A DNA stretch of 39,788 nt from an uncultured Rhodospirillales bacterium (GTDB lineage: Bacteria; Pseudomonadota; Alphaproteobacteria; Acetobacterales; Acetobacteraceae). The notes below the pieces were generated by a model, which saw only the letters and a program-made list of their open reading frames with translations, ran no database searches and was not told the DNA's origin. Every line of letters begins with the position of its first letter. The first letter of the stretch is position 1. Both the position numbers and the translations under genes were made by a program. This document shows positions 13,250 through 22,570 of the stretch, piece after piece. The DNA is taken from contig CAIYSR010000021.1 of the NCBI GenBank assembly GCA_903928895.1, forward strand, positions 1-39,788, read 5' to 3'.

Positions 13250-13293
13250 GGCGGGCAGGGAAAGACGGCCAAAGCCCCTCCCTTGCTTCCTGG

Positions 13294-14715
13294 CTAGGCC
13301 GCGTGGCGATCGCGCAGGAACTGGAAGAACTCGACGCCTTCGCGCAGGCGGCGCTTCATCATTTGCGGGCTGCGGATCATCTCGTTGACGATGGAAGCAA
13401 TCTTGGGCGCGCGAAAATAGAACTTCTTATAGAAGGTTTCGACGCTGTCGAAGATTTCGGTGTGCGAGAGGTGCGGGTAGTGCAGCGGCGCGACCTGGAT
13501 GCCGGATTCGTCGATGAGTTCGGCGTGGTCAGCGTCAAGCCAGCCGTTTTCGACCGCCTGATTGTAGAGGAAGGTGCCGGGGTAGGGGGCGGCGAGGGAG
13601 ACCTGGATGGTGTGTGGGTTGATTTTGGTGGCGAATTTGATGGTTTGCTGGATGGTCTCGGTGGTTTCGCCGGGCAGGCCGAGGATGAAGGTGCCGTGGA
13701 TCTTGATGCCGAGGTCGTGGCAATCCTTGGTGAATTGTTCGGCGACTTCGATCCGCATGCCCTTCTTGATGTTGTGCAGGATCTGCTGGTTGCCGGATTC
13801 GTAGCCGACGAGGAGCAGGCGCAGGCCGTTGTCCTTGAGCACCTTGAGGGTTTCGCGCGGGACGTTGGCCTTGGCGTTGCAGGACCAGGTGACACCGAGC
13901 TTGCCGAGTTCCTTCGCAATCGCCTCGGCGCGGGGCAGGTTGTCGGTGAAGGTGTCGTCGTCGAAGAAGATTTCCCGGGTTTGCGGGAACAGCTTCTGAA
14001 GCAGGCGGATTTCCTCGGCGACGTGGCCGGGCGAGCGGACGCGGTAGGTGTGGCCGCCGACGGTTTGCGGCCACAGGCAGAAGGTGCAACGCGATTTGCA
14101 GCCGCGGCCGGTATAGATCGAGACGTAAGGGTGCATCAGGTAGCCGATGAAATAGTCCTCGATGCGAAGGTCGCGCTTGTAGACTTCGGTGACGAAGGGC
14201 AGGTCATCCATGTTCTGCAGGATGGCGCGGTCCTTGTTGTGCACGATGGCCCCGTCGCGGTTGCGGTAGGAGATCCCATCGATGGAGGACCAGTCCCGCC
14301 CCTCGGCGACTTCCTTGATGGTGAAGTCGAATTCGTTGCGCGCGACGAAATCGATCGGCAACCCCTTGAGCAGGCTCTCCTCCGGCTGGACGGCGACCTT
14401 GGCGCCGACGAGGCCGATCTTGAGCGCCGGATTGGCATCCTTCAGGGCGGCGGCGACCTTCACGTCCGAGGCGAAGGACGGCGTCGAGGTATGGATGATG
14501 CAGAGCTCGTGCTTCTTCGCCTCCGCGACCACCGGGTCCATCCCGAGCCGCGCCGGGGGCGCGTCAATCAGTTTGGAGCCGGTTACCAGGGCGGCCGGCT
14601 GGGCGAGCCAGGTGGGGAACCAGAAGCTCTTAATTTCGCGTTTTGCCTGGTAGCGCGAGCCGGCGCCGCCGTCGAAACCGTCGAAAGAGGGCGGCTGGAG
14701 GAAGAGCGTCTTCAT
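13294..14715 (-). CDS. hpnJ: Hopanoid biosynthesis radical SAM protein HpnJ
   Basis: HpnJ is a radical SAM enzyme thought to ring-contract the hopanoid glucosamine head group to the cyclitol ether. The product is 473 aa. Residues 1-150 form a B12-binding-like domain. The radical SAM cluster motif CxxxCxxC is at Cys206, Cys210 and Cys213 (GRGCKSRCTFC). Later motifs include FFDDDTF and ILGLPGET. Two adjacent ATGs overlap the hpnI stop: the one at 14718 gives a 4-base overlap and that at 14715 a 1-base overlap. I take MKTLFLQPPSFDGFDGG at 14715. Coupling to hpnI is certain in either case. Confidence 0.93.
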   Translation of the reverse strand: MKTLFLQPPSFDGFDGGAGSRYQAKREIKSFWFPTWLAQPAALVTGSKLIDAPPARLGMDPVVAEAKKHELCIIHTSTPSFASDVKVAAALKDANPALKIGLVGAKVAVQPEESLLKGLPIDFVARNEFDFTIKEVAEGRDWSSIDGISYRNRDGAIVHNKDRAILQNMDDLPFVTEVYKRDLRIEDYFIGYLMHPYVSIYTGRGCKSRCTFCLWPQTVGGHTYRVRSPGHVAEEIRLLQKLFPQTREIFFDDDTFTDNLPRAEAIAKELGKLGVTWSCNAKANVPRETLKVLKDNGLRLLLVGYESGNQQILHNIKKGMRIEVAEQFTKDCHDLGIKIHGTFILGLPGETTETIQQTIKFATKINPHTIQVSLAAPYPGTFLYNQAVENGWLDADHAELIDESGIQVAPLHYPHLSHTEIFDSVETFYKKFYFRAPKIASIVNEMIRSPQMMKRRLREGVEFFQFLRDRHAA

Positions 14716-15857
14716 CATCGCGGGGGGATTCCACTGGAGGGCGGCGCGGTTTGCATTATATGGCCACGCCATTCAACCCGCCGGCCGGCATGGCTGGCGA
14801 GGAGCACGGTCATGGAGAGCAGGTCGCGCAATGGGAGAAGCCAGATCGGGACGCGGGTTGCAAGTGTTTCGTGCATCGCGGCCAATTCGGCGTCGATCCG
14901 GCGGGCCGCGAAGGCACGGAGCGCCCAGGCCAGGAGGAACACCGCGAGACTCCATGCGGCGAATCCGGAGAGCGGAACCGCCAGCAGCGCCCAGGCCAGG
15001 GGGTGTTGCAGGCAGGACAGCGCGAAGCCCACCGGCTCGAGGGCGCGAATGGTGCGGCCCCAGCGCAGTTCGTGGCGCCAGAGTTCGTCGAGCGTCGTTT
15101 CCGGCACCGTCGTGGCGACGATGGCGGGAGCGAGCCGCACATCGAGGCCAGCGCGGCGGACGAGGCGCCCGAGCCATTGGTCATCGGCGATTTCCTCGGA
15201 GACGGCTTCGAGCCCGCCTATGGCGGTGAGGGTCTCGCGGGTCAGTGCCATGGTGGCGCCGAGACAATCCTGCCGCCCGAGCGCACGGGCGAGCAGGGCG
15301 CCGGGAAGAAAGACATGGTTGATCCAGGCGGTCCCGAGCAGGGCAGCGGTGGTGCGTGTGGCCGGTCGCCCGGTGTAGAGCATCGTGACGAGGCCGCATC
15401 CCGGCAGCGCCAGGGTCGCGGCGATGGCGTCGAGATATCCGGGCAGCACATGCACGTCGCTGTCCGCGATCACCAGTAGGCCATGGTTCGCCGCGGGCAG
15501 CATGTTGAGGAGGTTGGCGACCTTGCGGTTGGCGCCGTGCGCGGTGGCATCGACGACGACGGCGAGATCGGCGGCGGGAAAGCGGGACTTCAGCCGGGCG
15601 AGCACGCCGAGCGCGGGGTCGGCCGGGTTCTGCACGCCGCAGATGATTTGCAGGCCGGGATGTTCGAGGGCGCAGAGCGAGGCCAGCGCCGCTTCGAGCA
15701 GCGGCTCATCGCCGTGCAGCGGCTTGAGCACCGTGATCGCCGGACGCGCCGGCGTCGTCGGCGGAGCCTGCCGGCAAAAGCGGCGCAGCGCGATCCACCC
15801 AGCGAGCGCCTGCAACAGCCCGATCGCCACCACCAGGGCGAGCCCGGCGGCGATCAC
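14715..15857 (-). CDS. hpnI: Hopanoid biosynthesis glycosyltransferase HpnI
   Basis: HpnI is a membrane-bound family-2 glycosyltransferase related to ceramide glucosyltransferase; it adds N-acetylglucosamine to bacteriohopanetetrol. The product is 380 aa. An N-terminal membrane helix (about residues 4-25) is followed by the catalytic domain with VLKPLHGDEP, the DxD-type motif ADSD (Asp132, Asp134), a DDQWLG acidic motif (Asp225-Asp226), and HELRWGRT, the (Q/R)xxRW-like motif. C-terminal hydrophobic helices lie at about 285-320. The start codon is GTG with GAGGG about 6 bases upstream. It begins downstream of an AT-rich palindrome that separates it from hpnM. Confidence 0.92.
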   Translation of the reverse strand: MIAAGLALVVAIGLLQALAGWIALRRFCRQAPPTTPARPAITVLKPLHGDEPLLEAALASLCALEHPGLQIICGVQNPADPALGVLARLKSRFPAADLAVVVDATAHGANRKVANLLNMLPAANHGLLVIADSDVHVLPGYLDAIAATLALPGCGLVTMLYTGRPATRTTAALLGTAWINHVFLPGALLARALGRQDCLGATMALTRETLTAIGGLEAVSEEIADDQWLGRLVRRAGLDVRLAPAIVATTVPETTLDELWRHELRWGRTIRALEPVGFALSCLQHPLAWALLAVPLSGFAAWSLAVFLLAWALRAFAARRIDAELAAMHETLATRVPIWLLPLRDLLSMTVLLASHAGRRVEWRGHIMQTAPPSSGIPPR

Positions 15858-15890
15858 GCAACGCCCTCGCGCCGAGCGGCAGGGGCAAAG

Positions 15891-15923
15891 TTTTTTTGTT
15901 TCTTTTTTTCCAAAAAAAGAAAC
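15891..15923. terminator. AT-rich perfect palindrome with T/A runs between hpnM and hpnI
   Basis: Twelve bases (15898-15909) pair perfectly with 15912-15923 around a CC centre; the arms are GTTTC plus a run of seven T, and the complement. Another seven T precede it on the plus strand at 15891-15897, giving an A-run on the transcript of the hpn genes. It may end transcription after hpnM, or be a dispersed intergenic element of this lineage. It stands out sharply from the surrounding GC-rich DNA. Confidence 0.5.
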
Positions 15924-15953
15924 CCTTCCTTGCCTTGAGAAGCTCCGCCCAGG

Positions 15954-16565
15954 TCAACGCGCCAGCTCGGCCGCCTTGTCCTTGAGGTTCGCGATCAGCG
16001 CGGCCGGATTGCCATCTTTCAGCAGGGCGCGGAAGTCCGACCGCTGCACCGCGGCGCGGCTGATGGCGCCATCGACCAGGATATCCACCGCTTTCCAGCC
16101 ACCGCCGCCGTTGCGCATGACGTAGTCGAGCCGGGTCGGCTCGCCGCTGGTTGGCACGATGCGGGTGGTGACGATCTGATCGGTGCCGACGGCGCGGGTC
16201 TCGGGTGCGATGACGAAGCGCTGGCCTTCGTCGACGTCGAAATTGGCCACCCAGCTGGCGATGGTGAAATCGCGGAAGGCGGCGAACAATGCGGCCCGGG
16301 CGTCGGGCGCGAAGCCGTTCCAGCGCGGGCCGACCGAGGCGGCGAGGATGGAATTGAGGTCGAAGCTGCTGTCGACGATGGGGCCGAGCTTCGCCACGCG
16401 GGTGGCGAAGGGGGTGGCGTGCCCGGCTTTCATGACGGCCTGAAGTCCGTCGAGCAGGGTGGCGACAGGCACGACGGGTGCCGGGGTCTCGGCCCGCACC
16501 GATATCGACAGGGCAGCCCCCTGCACAGCCAGCAGCGCAGCCAGGATTGCGCGGCGGGCGATCAT
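15954..16565 (-). CDS. hpnM: Hopanoid-associated MlaC/Ttg2D-like periplasmic protein HpnM
   Basis: A 203-aa protein with an N-terminal signal peptide ([20 protein letters not shown], cleavage near residue 25). Its MlaC/Ttg2-like body fits the hopanoid-associated group called HpnM, thought to move hopanoids between membranes together with the HpnN transporter. Supporting segments are [18 protein letters not shown] and [22 protein letters not shown]; the latter is the MlaC-type strand pair. Its ATG overlaps the dxs stop by 4 bases (ATGA), tying it to precursor synthesis. No hpnN is in the window. Confidence 0.88.
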   Translation of the reverse strand: MIARRAILAALLAVQGAALSISVRAETPAPVVPVATLLDGLQAVMKAGHATPFATRVAKLGPIVDSSFDLNSILAASVGPRWNGFAPDARAALFAAFRDFTIASWVANFDVDEGQRFVIAPETRAVGTDQIVTTRIVPTSGEPTRLDYVMRNGGGGWKAVDILVDGAISRAAVQRSDFRALLKDGNPAALIANLKDKAAELAR

Positions 16566-18520
16566 GCGCCGCGCCCGAGGGCGGACAGTACGGTTTCGAC
16601 GATATCCTTCGCAGTCAGCTTCGCTTCGGCCAATTGCTTGGTCTGCGATTCATGGTCGATGAAGCGGTCGGGCAAGGTCATCGGGCGGAGCTTGAGGCCA
16701 CCGTCGAGCAGGCCCTGCCACGCGAGATGGTGCATGACGGCGGCGCCGAAGCCGCCCTGGGCGCCTTCCTCGATGGTGACCAGCACCTGGTGCTCGCGCG
16801 CCAGCCGCTCGACCAACGCGGCATCGAGCGGCTTCATGAAGCGGGCATCGGCCACGGTGGCCGCGATGCCGCGCATGGCCAGCTCGTCCGCCGCCTTCAT
16901 GGCGTCCGCCAGGCGGGTGCCGAGGGAGAGGATGGCAACCGTGCCGCCCTCGCGAAGGACGCGCCCGCGGCCGACCGGCAGCGCCACGCCGCGCTCGGGC
17001 AGGACGAGCCCGGTGCTCTCGCCGCGCGGAAAGCGGATCGCCGACGGGCCGTCGTCGATCGCGGCGGCGGTGGCGACCATGTGCATCAGCTCGATCTCGT
17101 CGGATGGCGCCATTATGACCATGCCGGGCAGGCAGCCAAGATACGCGAGATCGAAGCTGCCGGCATGGGTTGCGCCATCCGCGCCGACCAGCCCGGCGCG
17201 GTCAAGAATGAAGCGAACAGGCAGCGATTGCAGCACGACGTCATGCACCAGCTGGTCGTAGCCGCGCTGCAGGAAAGTCGAATAGATCGCGCAGAACGGC
17301 TTGATCCCTTCGGTCGCAAGGCCGGCGGCGAAGGTGACGGCGTGCTGTTCGGCGATGCCGACATCGAAGCTGCGGTCAGGGAAGCGCTTGGCAAACTTGT
17401 CGATGCCGGTGCCGGACGGCATTGCCGCGGTGATGGCGACGATCGCCGGGTCGCGCTCGGCCTCGCCGATCAGGGCGGCGGCGAACACATTGGTATAGTT
17501 CGGCGGCCCCGGCGGCGCCTTGGCCTGCTCACCGGTCAAGACGTTGAATTTGCTGACCGCATGCAGCTTGTCGGCCGAAGCCTCCGCCGGCGCGTAGCCC
17601 TTGCCTTTGCGGGTGATGACATGGAGCAGGATGGGGCCGTGATGGCCCGACTCTGGCTCCTCCGCCTCGCGCAGATTGCGCAGGATGGGGAGCAGATGGT
17701 CGAGATTGTGCCCGTCGATCGGGCCGACATAGTAGAAGCCCATCTCCTCGAACAGCGTGCCCCCGGTCAGCATGCCGCGGGCATATTCCTCGGCCCGGCG
17801 CGCCGTGCGCTCGATGCTTTTCGGGAAGCGCTTGGCCATGCGCGCAGCCAGATCGCGCAGATTGAGGAAGCTGTTGGAGGACAGCAGGCGGGAAAGATAG
17901 GCACTCATCGCGCCCACTGGCGGGGCGATCGACATGTCGTTGTCGTTGAGGATGACGATGAGGCGCGAATGCAGGGCGCCGGCGTTGTTCATCGCCTCAT
18001 AGGCCATACCCGCGCTCATCGAGCCGTCGCCGATCACGGCGATGACGTGGCGGTCGTCCTTGATCCCGCGCGCGGCCTTGAGGTCACGGCCGACCGCCAT
18101 GCCGAGTCCGGCCGAGATCGAGGTGGAGGAATGGGCGGCGCCGAACGGGTCGAACACACTTTCGCTGCGCTTGGTGAAGCCCGACAGTCCGCCGCCCTGG
18201 CGCAGCGTGCGGATGCGGTCGCGCCGCCCGGTCAGGATCTTGTGCGGATAGCACTGGTGGCCGACATCCCAGATCAGGCGATCGTCCGGCGTGTCGAAAA
18301 TTGCATGGATGGCGACGGTGAGTTCCACCACGCCGAGCGAGGCGCCGAGATGCCCGCCGGTGGTGGAGACCGCATCGATGGTTTCGGCGCGCAGCTCCTC
18401 CGCGAGCTGCTTGAGCTGCTCGTGCGAGAAATTGCGCAGGTCCGCCGGCACCTTCACCCGGTCCAGAAGCGGCGTGACGGGCCGGCTGGCGACGGGAGCA
18501 GGTGGGAGGGGAGCGTTCAT
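16562..18520 (-). CDS. dxs: 1-deoxy-D-xylulose-5-phosphate synthase
   Basis: First enzyme of the MEP isoprenoid pathway: it condenses pyruvate and glyceraldehyde-3-phosphate with thiamine diphosphate. The product is 652 aa. Visible motifs are [18 protein letters not shown], the cofactor motif [28 protein letters not shown], the catalytic glutamate in [15 protein letters not shown], and the C-terminal [12 protein letters not shown] chose the ATG at 18520 (MNAPLPPAP); the in-frame extension upstream runs through ispA and is not coding. It lies 11 bases after the ispA stop, and hpnM starts inside its end. Confidence 0.96.
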   Translation of the reverse strand: MNAPLPPAPVASRPVTPLLDRVKVPADLRNFSHEQLKQLAEELRAETIDAVSTTGGHLGASLGVVELTVAIHAIFDTPDDRLIWDVGHQCYPHKILTGRRDRIRTLRQGGGLSGFTKRSESVFDPFGAAHSSTSISAGLGMAVGRDLKAARGIKDDRHVIAVIGDGSMSAGMAYEAMNNAGALHSRLIVILNDNDMSIAPPVGAMSAYLSRLLSSNSFLNLRDLAARMAKRFPKSIERTARRAEEYARGMLTGGTLFEEMGFYYVGPIDGHNLDHLLPILRNLREAEEPESGHHGPILLHVITRKGKGYAPAEASADKLHAVSKFNVLTGEQAKAPPGPPNYTNVFAAALIGEAERDPAIVAITAAMPSGTGIDKFAKRFPDRSFDVGIAEQHAVTFAAGLATEGIKPFCAIYSTFLQRGYDQLVHDVVLQSLPVRFILDRAGLVGADGATHAGSFDLAYLGCLPGMVIMAPSDEIELMHMVATAAAIDDGPSAIRFPRGESTGLVLPERGVALPVGRGRVLREGGTVAILSLGTRLADAMKAADELAMRGIAATVADARFMKPLDAALVERLAREHQVLVTIEEGAQGGFGAAVMHHLAWQGLLDGGLKLRPMTLPDRFIDHESQTKQLAEAKLTAKDIVETVLSALGRGA

Positions 18521-18531
18521 CTGAGGTGCTT

Positions 18532-19440
18532 TCAGTTCCGCCTGGTGACCATGAAGGCCGCAAGCTGGCGTAGGTGTTCGGCTGCAGGGCCGAAACTGTC
18601 CAGATGGGCAGCGGCCTGGGCGGCAAGGTGTTGAGCCTGGGCGCGGGCGCGTTCGACGCCGAGCACGGCGACCATGGTGGCCTTGCCCTGTTCGGCGTCC
18701 TTGCCGGCGGTTTTCCCGAGATCGGCCGCGGTGCCCTCGACGTCGAGCAGGTCGTCGGCGATCTGGAAGGCTGCGCCCACGTCGCGGCCATAGGCGGCGA
18801 GCAGGTGGCGCTGATGCGCGGGCGCACGGCCGAGAATGGCGCCGGCCTCGACGCTGTACTGGATCAGACGGCCGGTCTTGAGCGCCTGGAGACGGCCGAT
18901 CTCGTCTGCCGACAACTGCTTGCCCTCGCCGAGCATGTCGATCATCTGCCCGCCGCACATGCCGCGCCCGCCCGAGGCGTGGGCGAGCGCCAGCACCAGT
19001 TCGGCGCGGGCCTCGGGATTGGAATGGGTGTCGGTCTCGGCGAGGATCTCGAAGGCGCGGGTCTGCAACGCGTCGCCGGCAAGGATCGCGGTCGCCTCGT
19101 CGAAGGCCTTGTGGGTGGAGGGTTTGCCGCGGCGCAGGTCGTCGTCGTCCATGGCGGGCAGGTCGTCATGCACCAGCGAATAGGCGTGCAGCATCTCCAC
19201 CGAAGCGGCAACGCGGGCGGCGCATTTGTGATCGACGCTGAACAGCCCGGCCGCCTGCATCACCAGGAAGCCGCGCATCCGCTTGCCGCCGCCGAGCGTG
19301 GCATAGCGCATCGCCTCGAACAGCCGCGCCTCCAGCCCGTCCGGCACCGGCAGCAATACGTCGATGGCATGCTCGACTTCGGACGCGACACGCTTGAGGG
19401 CGTCGGCCAGGGATTCGCCCGTGATCGCCTGGGAGCTCAT
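18532..19440 (-). CDS. ispA: Polyprenyl (farnesyl/geranyl) diphosphate synthase
   Basis: Makes geranyl/farnesyl diphosphate, the precursor of squalene and hence hopanoids. The product is 302 aa. The first Asp-rich motif is [10 protein letters not shown] at residues 92-101, and the second is [11 protein letters not shown]. The GGGKRMRG segment for diphosphate binding is near residue 50, and [22 protein letters not shown] follows the first motif, typical of IspA. The start at 19440 ([10 protein letters not shown]) has GAGG about 8 bases upstream and overlaps the xseB stop by 4 bases (ATGA). Confidence 0.95.
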   Translation of the reverse strand: MSSQAITGESLADALKRVASEVEHAIDVLLPVPDGLEARLFEAMRYATLGGGKRMRGFLVMQAAGLFSVDHKCAARVAASVEMLHAYSLVHDDLPAMDDDDLRRGKPSTHKAFDEATAILAGDALQTRAFEILAETDTHSNPEARAELVLALAHASGGRGMCGGQMIDMLGEGKQLSADEIGRLQALKTGRLIQYSVEAGAILGRAPAHQRHLLAAYGRDVGAAFQIADDLLDVEGTAADLGKTAGKDAEQGKATMVAVLGVERARAQAQHLAAQAAAHLDSFGPAAEHLRQLAAFMVTRRN

Positions 19441-19709
19441 TCGGCAGACCTCAAAGCCAGCGAACCATCGGCACGCGCGACAATCGCCTGCACCCGCTGC
19501 TCCGCTTCGGCAAGCTTGGCCTCGCAATGCGCCTTCAACAAGGCACCGCGCTCATAGGCGCCGATGGCATCCTCGAGCTTCTGCTTGCCGCCTTCGAGGC
19601 CCTGGACGATGCGGTCGAGCTCGGCGAGCGCATCCTCGAAGGACATCAGGCTGACATCCCCTTCCGGCTGCGGGGAGTCATTAGGGGGAGCGATCATGCG
19701 GCCGGACAT
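19437..19709 (-). CDS. xseB: Exodeoxyribonuclease VII small subunit
   Basis: Small subunit of the single-strand-specific exonuclease VII complex. The product is 90 aa, with the typical two-helix coiled-coil body from MSFEDALAELDRIVQGLEGG through LEDAIGAYERGALLKAHCEAKLAEAEQRVQ. The xseB-ispA-dxs order is widespread in proteobacteria. The start at 19709 has GGAG at a rather long 12-base distance; a second ATG 4 codons inside is possible. Confidence 0.93.
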   Translation of the reverse strand: MSGRMIAPPNDSPQPEGDVSLMSFEDALAELDRIVQGLEGGKQKLEDAIGAYERGALLKAHCEAKLAEAEQRVQAIVARADGSLALRSAE

Positions 19710-19849
19710 GAAAAACGAGGTCTCCGTGATCCCACAACTTCAACGCGTCACACATGTAACACGAATCTGCCGTCGATAGCCCTTCCGGCGCCCGCCGCCA
19801 ACCCGGAATCCGTTCCCGCCAGCTCGGTGAGGCCGGAAAGGCAGCCCGG

Positions 19850-21319
19850 TCAGGTCTTGGGCAGGGTGGCGGCGAGGATTTTCTCGGTGAGCCCCTGGAT
19901 CTTCTCGGCCTCCTTGGCCTCGGGGTTGTTGAGCGCGGCGAGCACTGCCTTCATCAGCTCGTCCCAGGTGACCTTTTTACCCTTGTACTGGTCGATTACC
20001 GTATTGAGCACCAGCTTGAGCAGCTCGGAACCTTTGCTGATCAACTGTTTGCCGGCGGTCTCGGCCACCTTGGCGGCGATCTTCTTGACCGTTTCCTCGG
20101 CCATCCGCCCGGCGAGTTTCTTGGCCACGATGGCCTCTACCTGGGCGGCGACGGCCTTCTCCGCGGCGCCGCCGAATTTCGACAGCAACAGGCTCATCGC
20201 CAGATCGATCACCGCGGCCGACCAGTTGATCTCCTCGCCCGCAATCGCCTTGCCCGCGACATCGGAGGCCGTCGGCAGCACGGCCGCCGCCACCGCGCCG
20301 GCCGCGCCGCCGGTGCCAACGGCGGCGAGTCCCGCCACCACCGCGAACGAGGCCGTCCTGGTGTGCTGCAACATCGTCACCGAGGTGCCGGCGCCGGAAA
20401 TGACGCCATCGACCCAGGCGCGCACCATCTGCAACGCCTGCGTCGCCTTGCCCTCGGCGTCGCCCACCAGGGCGGCGGCGAGGCCGAACTTGTGCGCCCC
20501 CAGCGCGGCGCTGGCCTCGCCCAGTTCCTTGCGTGCGGCGGCGACCAGGGGCTTGACCTTGTCGCCCGGGTCCTCGAAGGCGCCGAGGGTCTTGACCTTC
20601 TGCACCAGCTTGACCGCGGCGGCGACCGCCCATTGCTCCTTGTTGTTCTTCTCCTGGCTGGCATAGGTCTCCATCGCGTTGTCGGCGGTGCCGCCGACGA
20701 AGCGGATGGCGCTGGCGAGGGATTTCTCCGCCTGCGCCCGCACCGCATCGGCCCCGGACTTGGCAACCCGGGTCTCCTTGCCATCCAGCATGACCAGATA
20801 CTGGTCGGGGTTGTCCGGCGCAGGTTTCAGGGTATCGAGCGCGCTCATCTCGCGCACCAGGCCCGCCTTGTCGTCGCCGGCGAGTTTCGGCACCGGGATG
20901 GTGGCGAGCGGCGGCATCTCGCCAGCCGGCGGCGTGTTCGCCGGGGTGGCGGGCGTCGCGGGAGGCGCCGTGGCCGGCGTCGGGGCGGGTCCCGACGCGG
21001 TGGGCGGGGTCTGGGTCGGGGGTGCGTGGTGCGCTGGCGCCGGATGGGGGCGCGGCGGCGCGGGAAATTTGCGCTTGTACTCCTCGAGATCGGCCGCGAT
21101 GATCGTCGCCGCCTTCTCATCGAGGATATGGCCGTGGGTCGCGCACAGCACATGATGCTTCGGCCCCGGCACCTTGCCGCGCACGATTTCGCAGTCCGGC
21201 TGCATCGCGCCCGCCGCGGCCGGTGCGGGCGCCTGGGGGTGGATGGGGACGTCCACCCCGATCGTGGTCTTCAGCCACTGGCGCTTGCGATCGTCGGGCA
21301 TCAAACGTGTATCGCCCAT
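19850..21319 (-). CDS. Uncharacterised 489-aa protein, proline-rich linker with toxin-like helical C-terminus
   Basis: I do not recognise this protein. Residues 40-85 form a compact segment with Cys43 and Cys59 and the His-rich VPGPKHHVLCATHGHILD. Residues 86-145 are a Pro/Ala/Thr-rich linker. The rest is almost all helix, with a Gly/Ala hydrophobic stretch (about 322-350) able to enter a membrane, then EEINWSAAVIDLAMSLLL and Ala/Lys amphipathic helices to residue 440. Such linker plus hydrophobic hairpin plus helical regions are common in polymorphic toxins and contractile-injection-system cargo, but no nuclease or protease motif is visible and no immunity gene or secretion gene adjoins it. 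No signal peptide is visible. The start at 21319 has GGAG 7 bases upstream. Confidence 0.8.
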   Translation of the reverse strand: MGDTRLMPDDRKRQWLKTTIGVDVPIHPQAPAPAAAGAMQPDCEIVRGKVPGPKHHVLCATHGHILDEKAATIIAADLEEYKRKFPAPPRPHPAPAHHAPPTQTPPTASGPAPTPATAPPATPATPANTPPAGEMPPLATIPVPKLAGDDKAGLVREMSALDTLKPAPDNPDQYLVMLDGKETRVAKSGADAVRAQAEKSLASAIRFVGGTADNAMETYASQEKNNKEQWAVAAAVKLVQKVKTLGAFEDPGDKVKPLVAAARKELGEASAALGAHKFGLAAALVGDAEGKATQALQMVRAWVDGVISGAGTSVTMLQHTRTASFAVVAGLAAVGTGGAAGAVAAAVLPTASDVAGKAIAGEEINWSAAVIDLAMSLLLSKFGGAAEKAVAAQVEAIVAKKLAGRMAEETVKKIAAKVAETAGKQLISKGSELLKLVLNTVIDQYKGKKVTWDELMKAVLAALNNPEAKEAEKIQGLTEKILAATLPKT

Positions 21320-21382
21320 GTCGGGTCTCCGGTTGACGGCCGCATCCTACCGCAGCGGCGGGCGGGATGCAGCGGAAATCAT

Positions 21383-22570
21383 TCAGGCCGCACCCAGCAG
21401 GGTGCCCAGCACATAGTCGGTGTGGGCGCCCAGGGCCGGGCCGGGCCAGGCAATCATGCTCTCGGGGCTCTGCCCGTCGAGCCGGATCGCGGGGCCGAAA
21501 TGCAGCGTCGGCCCGATCAGCGGGTCCGCCACCGGCAGCACCGACCGGCGCGCCAGAAAATGCGGATCGGCGGCGCAATCGGCCACGTCGTAGAGCCGCG
21601 AGCAGGGGACATCCGCCGCCTCCAGGATGGCCTCGGCCTCCGCCGCCGGCTTGGCGCGGGTCCAGCCGGCGATGATCCCGTCGAGCTCCCCGACATGGGC
21701 GCAGCGGTCGAAATTGGTGGCGAAGCGCGCCAGCACCGCGATCTCCGGTCGCCCGATCGCCGCGGCAAGGCGACGGAAAATCAGATCCGAATTGCCGGCG
21801 ATGCAGAGGAACTTGCCGTCGGCGCAGGGATAGGTGTTGGTCGGCGCCGCGGTCGGAATCCCGGCCCCGGCGGGCTGGCGGATACGCCCGTCGAGCGCGT
21901 ATTCGGGCAGCAGCCCTTCCATCAGGTTGAGCACCGAATCAACCAGCGTGACGTCGAGGATGCGCCCCTTGCCGGTGCCGGTGACGTCGCGCTCGTAGAC
22001 CGCCGAAAGCAGCCCGATCGCGGCATACAGCCCGGCCAGATCGTCGCTGATCGAAATCCCGCAGCGCGGCGGCGGCAGGTCCGACAGCCCGGCCGGATGG
22101 CCGGTCAAATGCCGGATGCCGCCCATCGCCTCGCCGATGGCGCCGAAGGCCGGGCGGTCGCGATACGGACCGTCCTGGCCGAAGCCGGAAATGCGGGCGA
22201 TCACCAGTCGCGGGTTCGCGGCGTGCAGTACGTCAGGCCCGAGGCCGAGACGTTCGAGCTGGCCGGGCCGGAAATTCTCCACCAGCACATCGGCCCGCCG
22301 CGCCAGCGCCAGCGCCTCGTCGCGCTGGCGCTTGAGGTCGAGCACCACCGACATCTTGTTGCGGCCATGGATACTGAACCACACCGGATGCCCATCCTTG
22401 CGCGCACCCCAGCCCCGCACCGGGTCACCTTCGGGCGGCTCCACCTTGATCACCTCGGCGCCGAGGTCGGCAAGCACCCGGGTGCAGAAGGGGCCAGCGA
22501 TATAATGTCCGAACTCAAGCACCTTGAGCCCGGTGAGCGGGCCGATACGGGGCGGGGGCGGGGTGGTCAT
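21383..22570 (-). CDS. CaiB/BaiF family CoA-transferase
   Basis: A 395-aa family III CoA-transferase, which moves CoA between organic acids through an enzyme-bound aspartyl-CoA. Motifs are the N-terminal GLKVLEFGHYIAGPFCTRVLADLGAEVIKVE split over residues 14-44, NKMSVVLDLK, VENFRPGQLERLGLG, and GISISDDLAG with the probable catalytic aspartate (Asp176 or Asp177). The substrate cannot be told; formyl-CoA:oxalate, succinyl-CoA or carnitine-type acceptors are all possible. The start at 22570 has AAGGA about 9 bases before it. A much longer in-frame extension upstream is antisense to the amidase gene and not real. Confidence 0.9.
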   Translation of the reverse strand: MTTPPPPRIGPLTGLKVLEFGHYIAGPFCTRVLADLGAEVIKVEPPEGDPVRGWGARKDGHPVWFSIHGRNKMSVVLDLKRQRDEALALARRADVLVENFRPGQLERLGLGPDVLHAANPRLVIARISGFGQDGPYRDRPAFGAIGEAMGGIRHLTGHPAGLSDLPPPRCGISISDDLAGLYAAIGLLSAVYERDVTGTGKGRILDVTLVDSVLNLMEGLLPEYALDGRIRQPAGAGIPTAAPTNTYPCADGKFLCIAGNSDLIFRRLAAAIGRPEIAVLARFATNFDRCAHVGELDGIIAGWTRAKPAAEAEAILEAADVPCSRLYDVADCAADPHFLARRSVLPVADPLIGPTLHFGPAIRLDGQSPESMIAWPGPALGAHTDYVLGTLLGAA

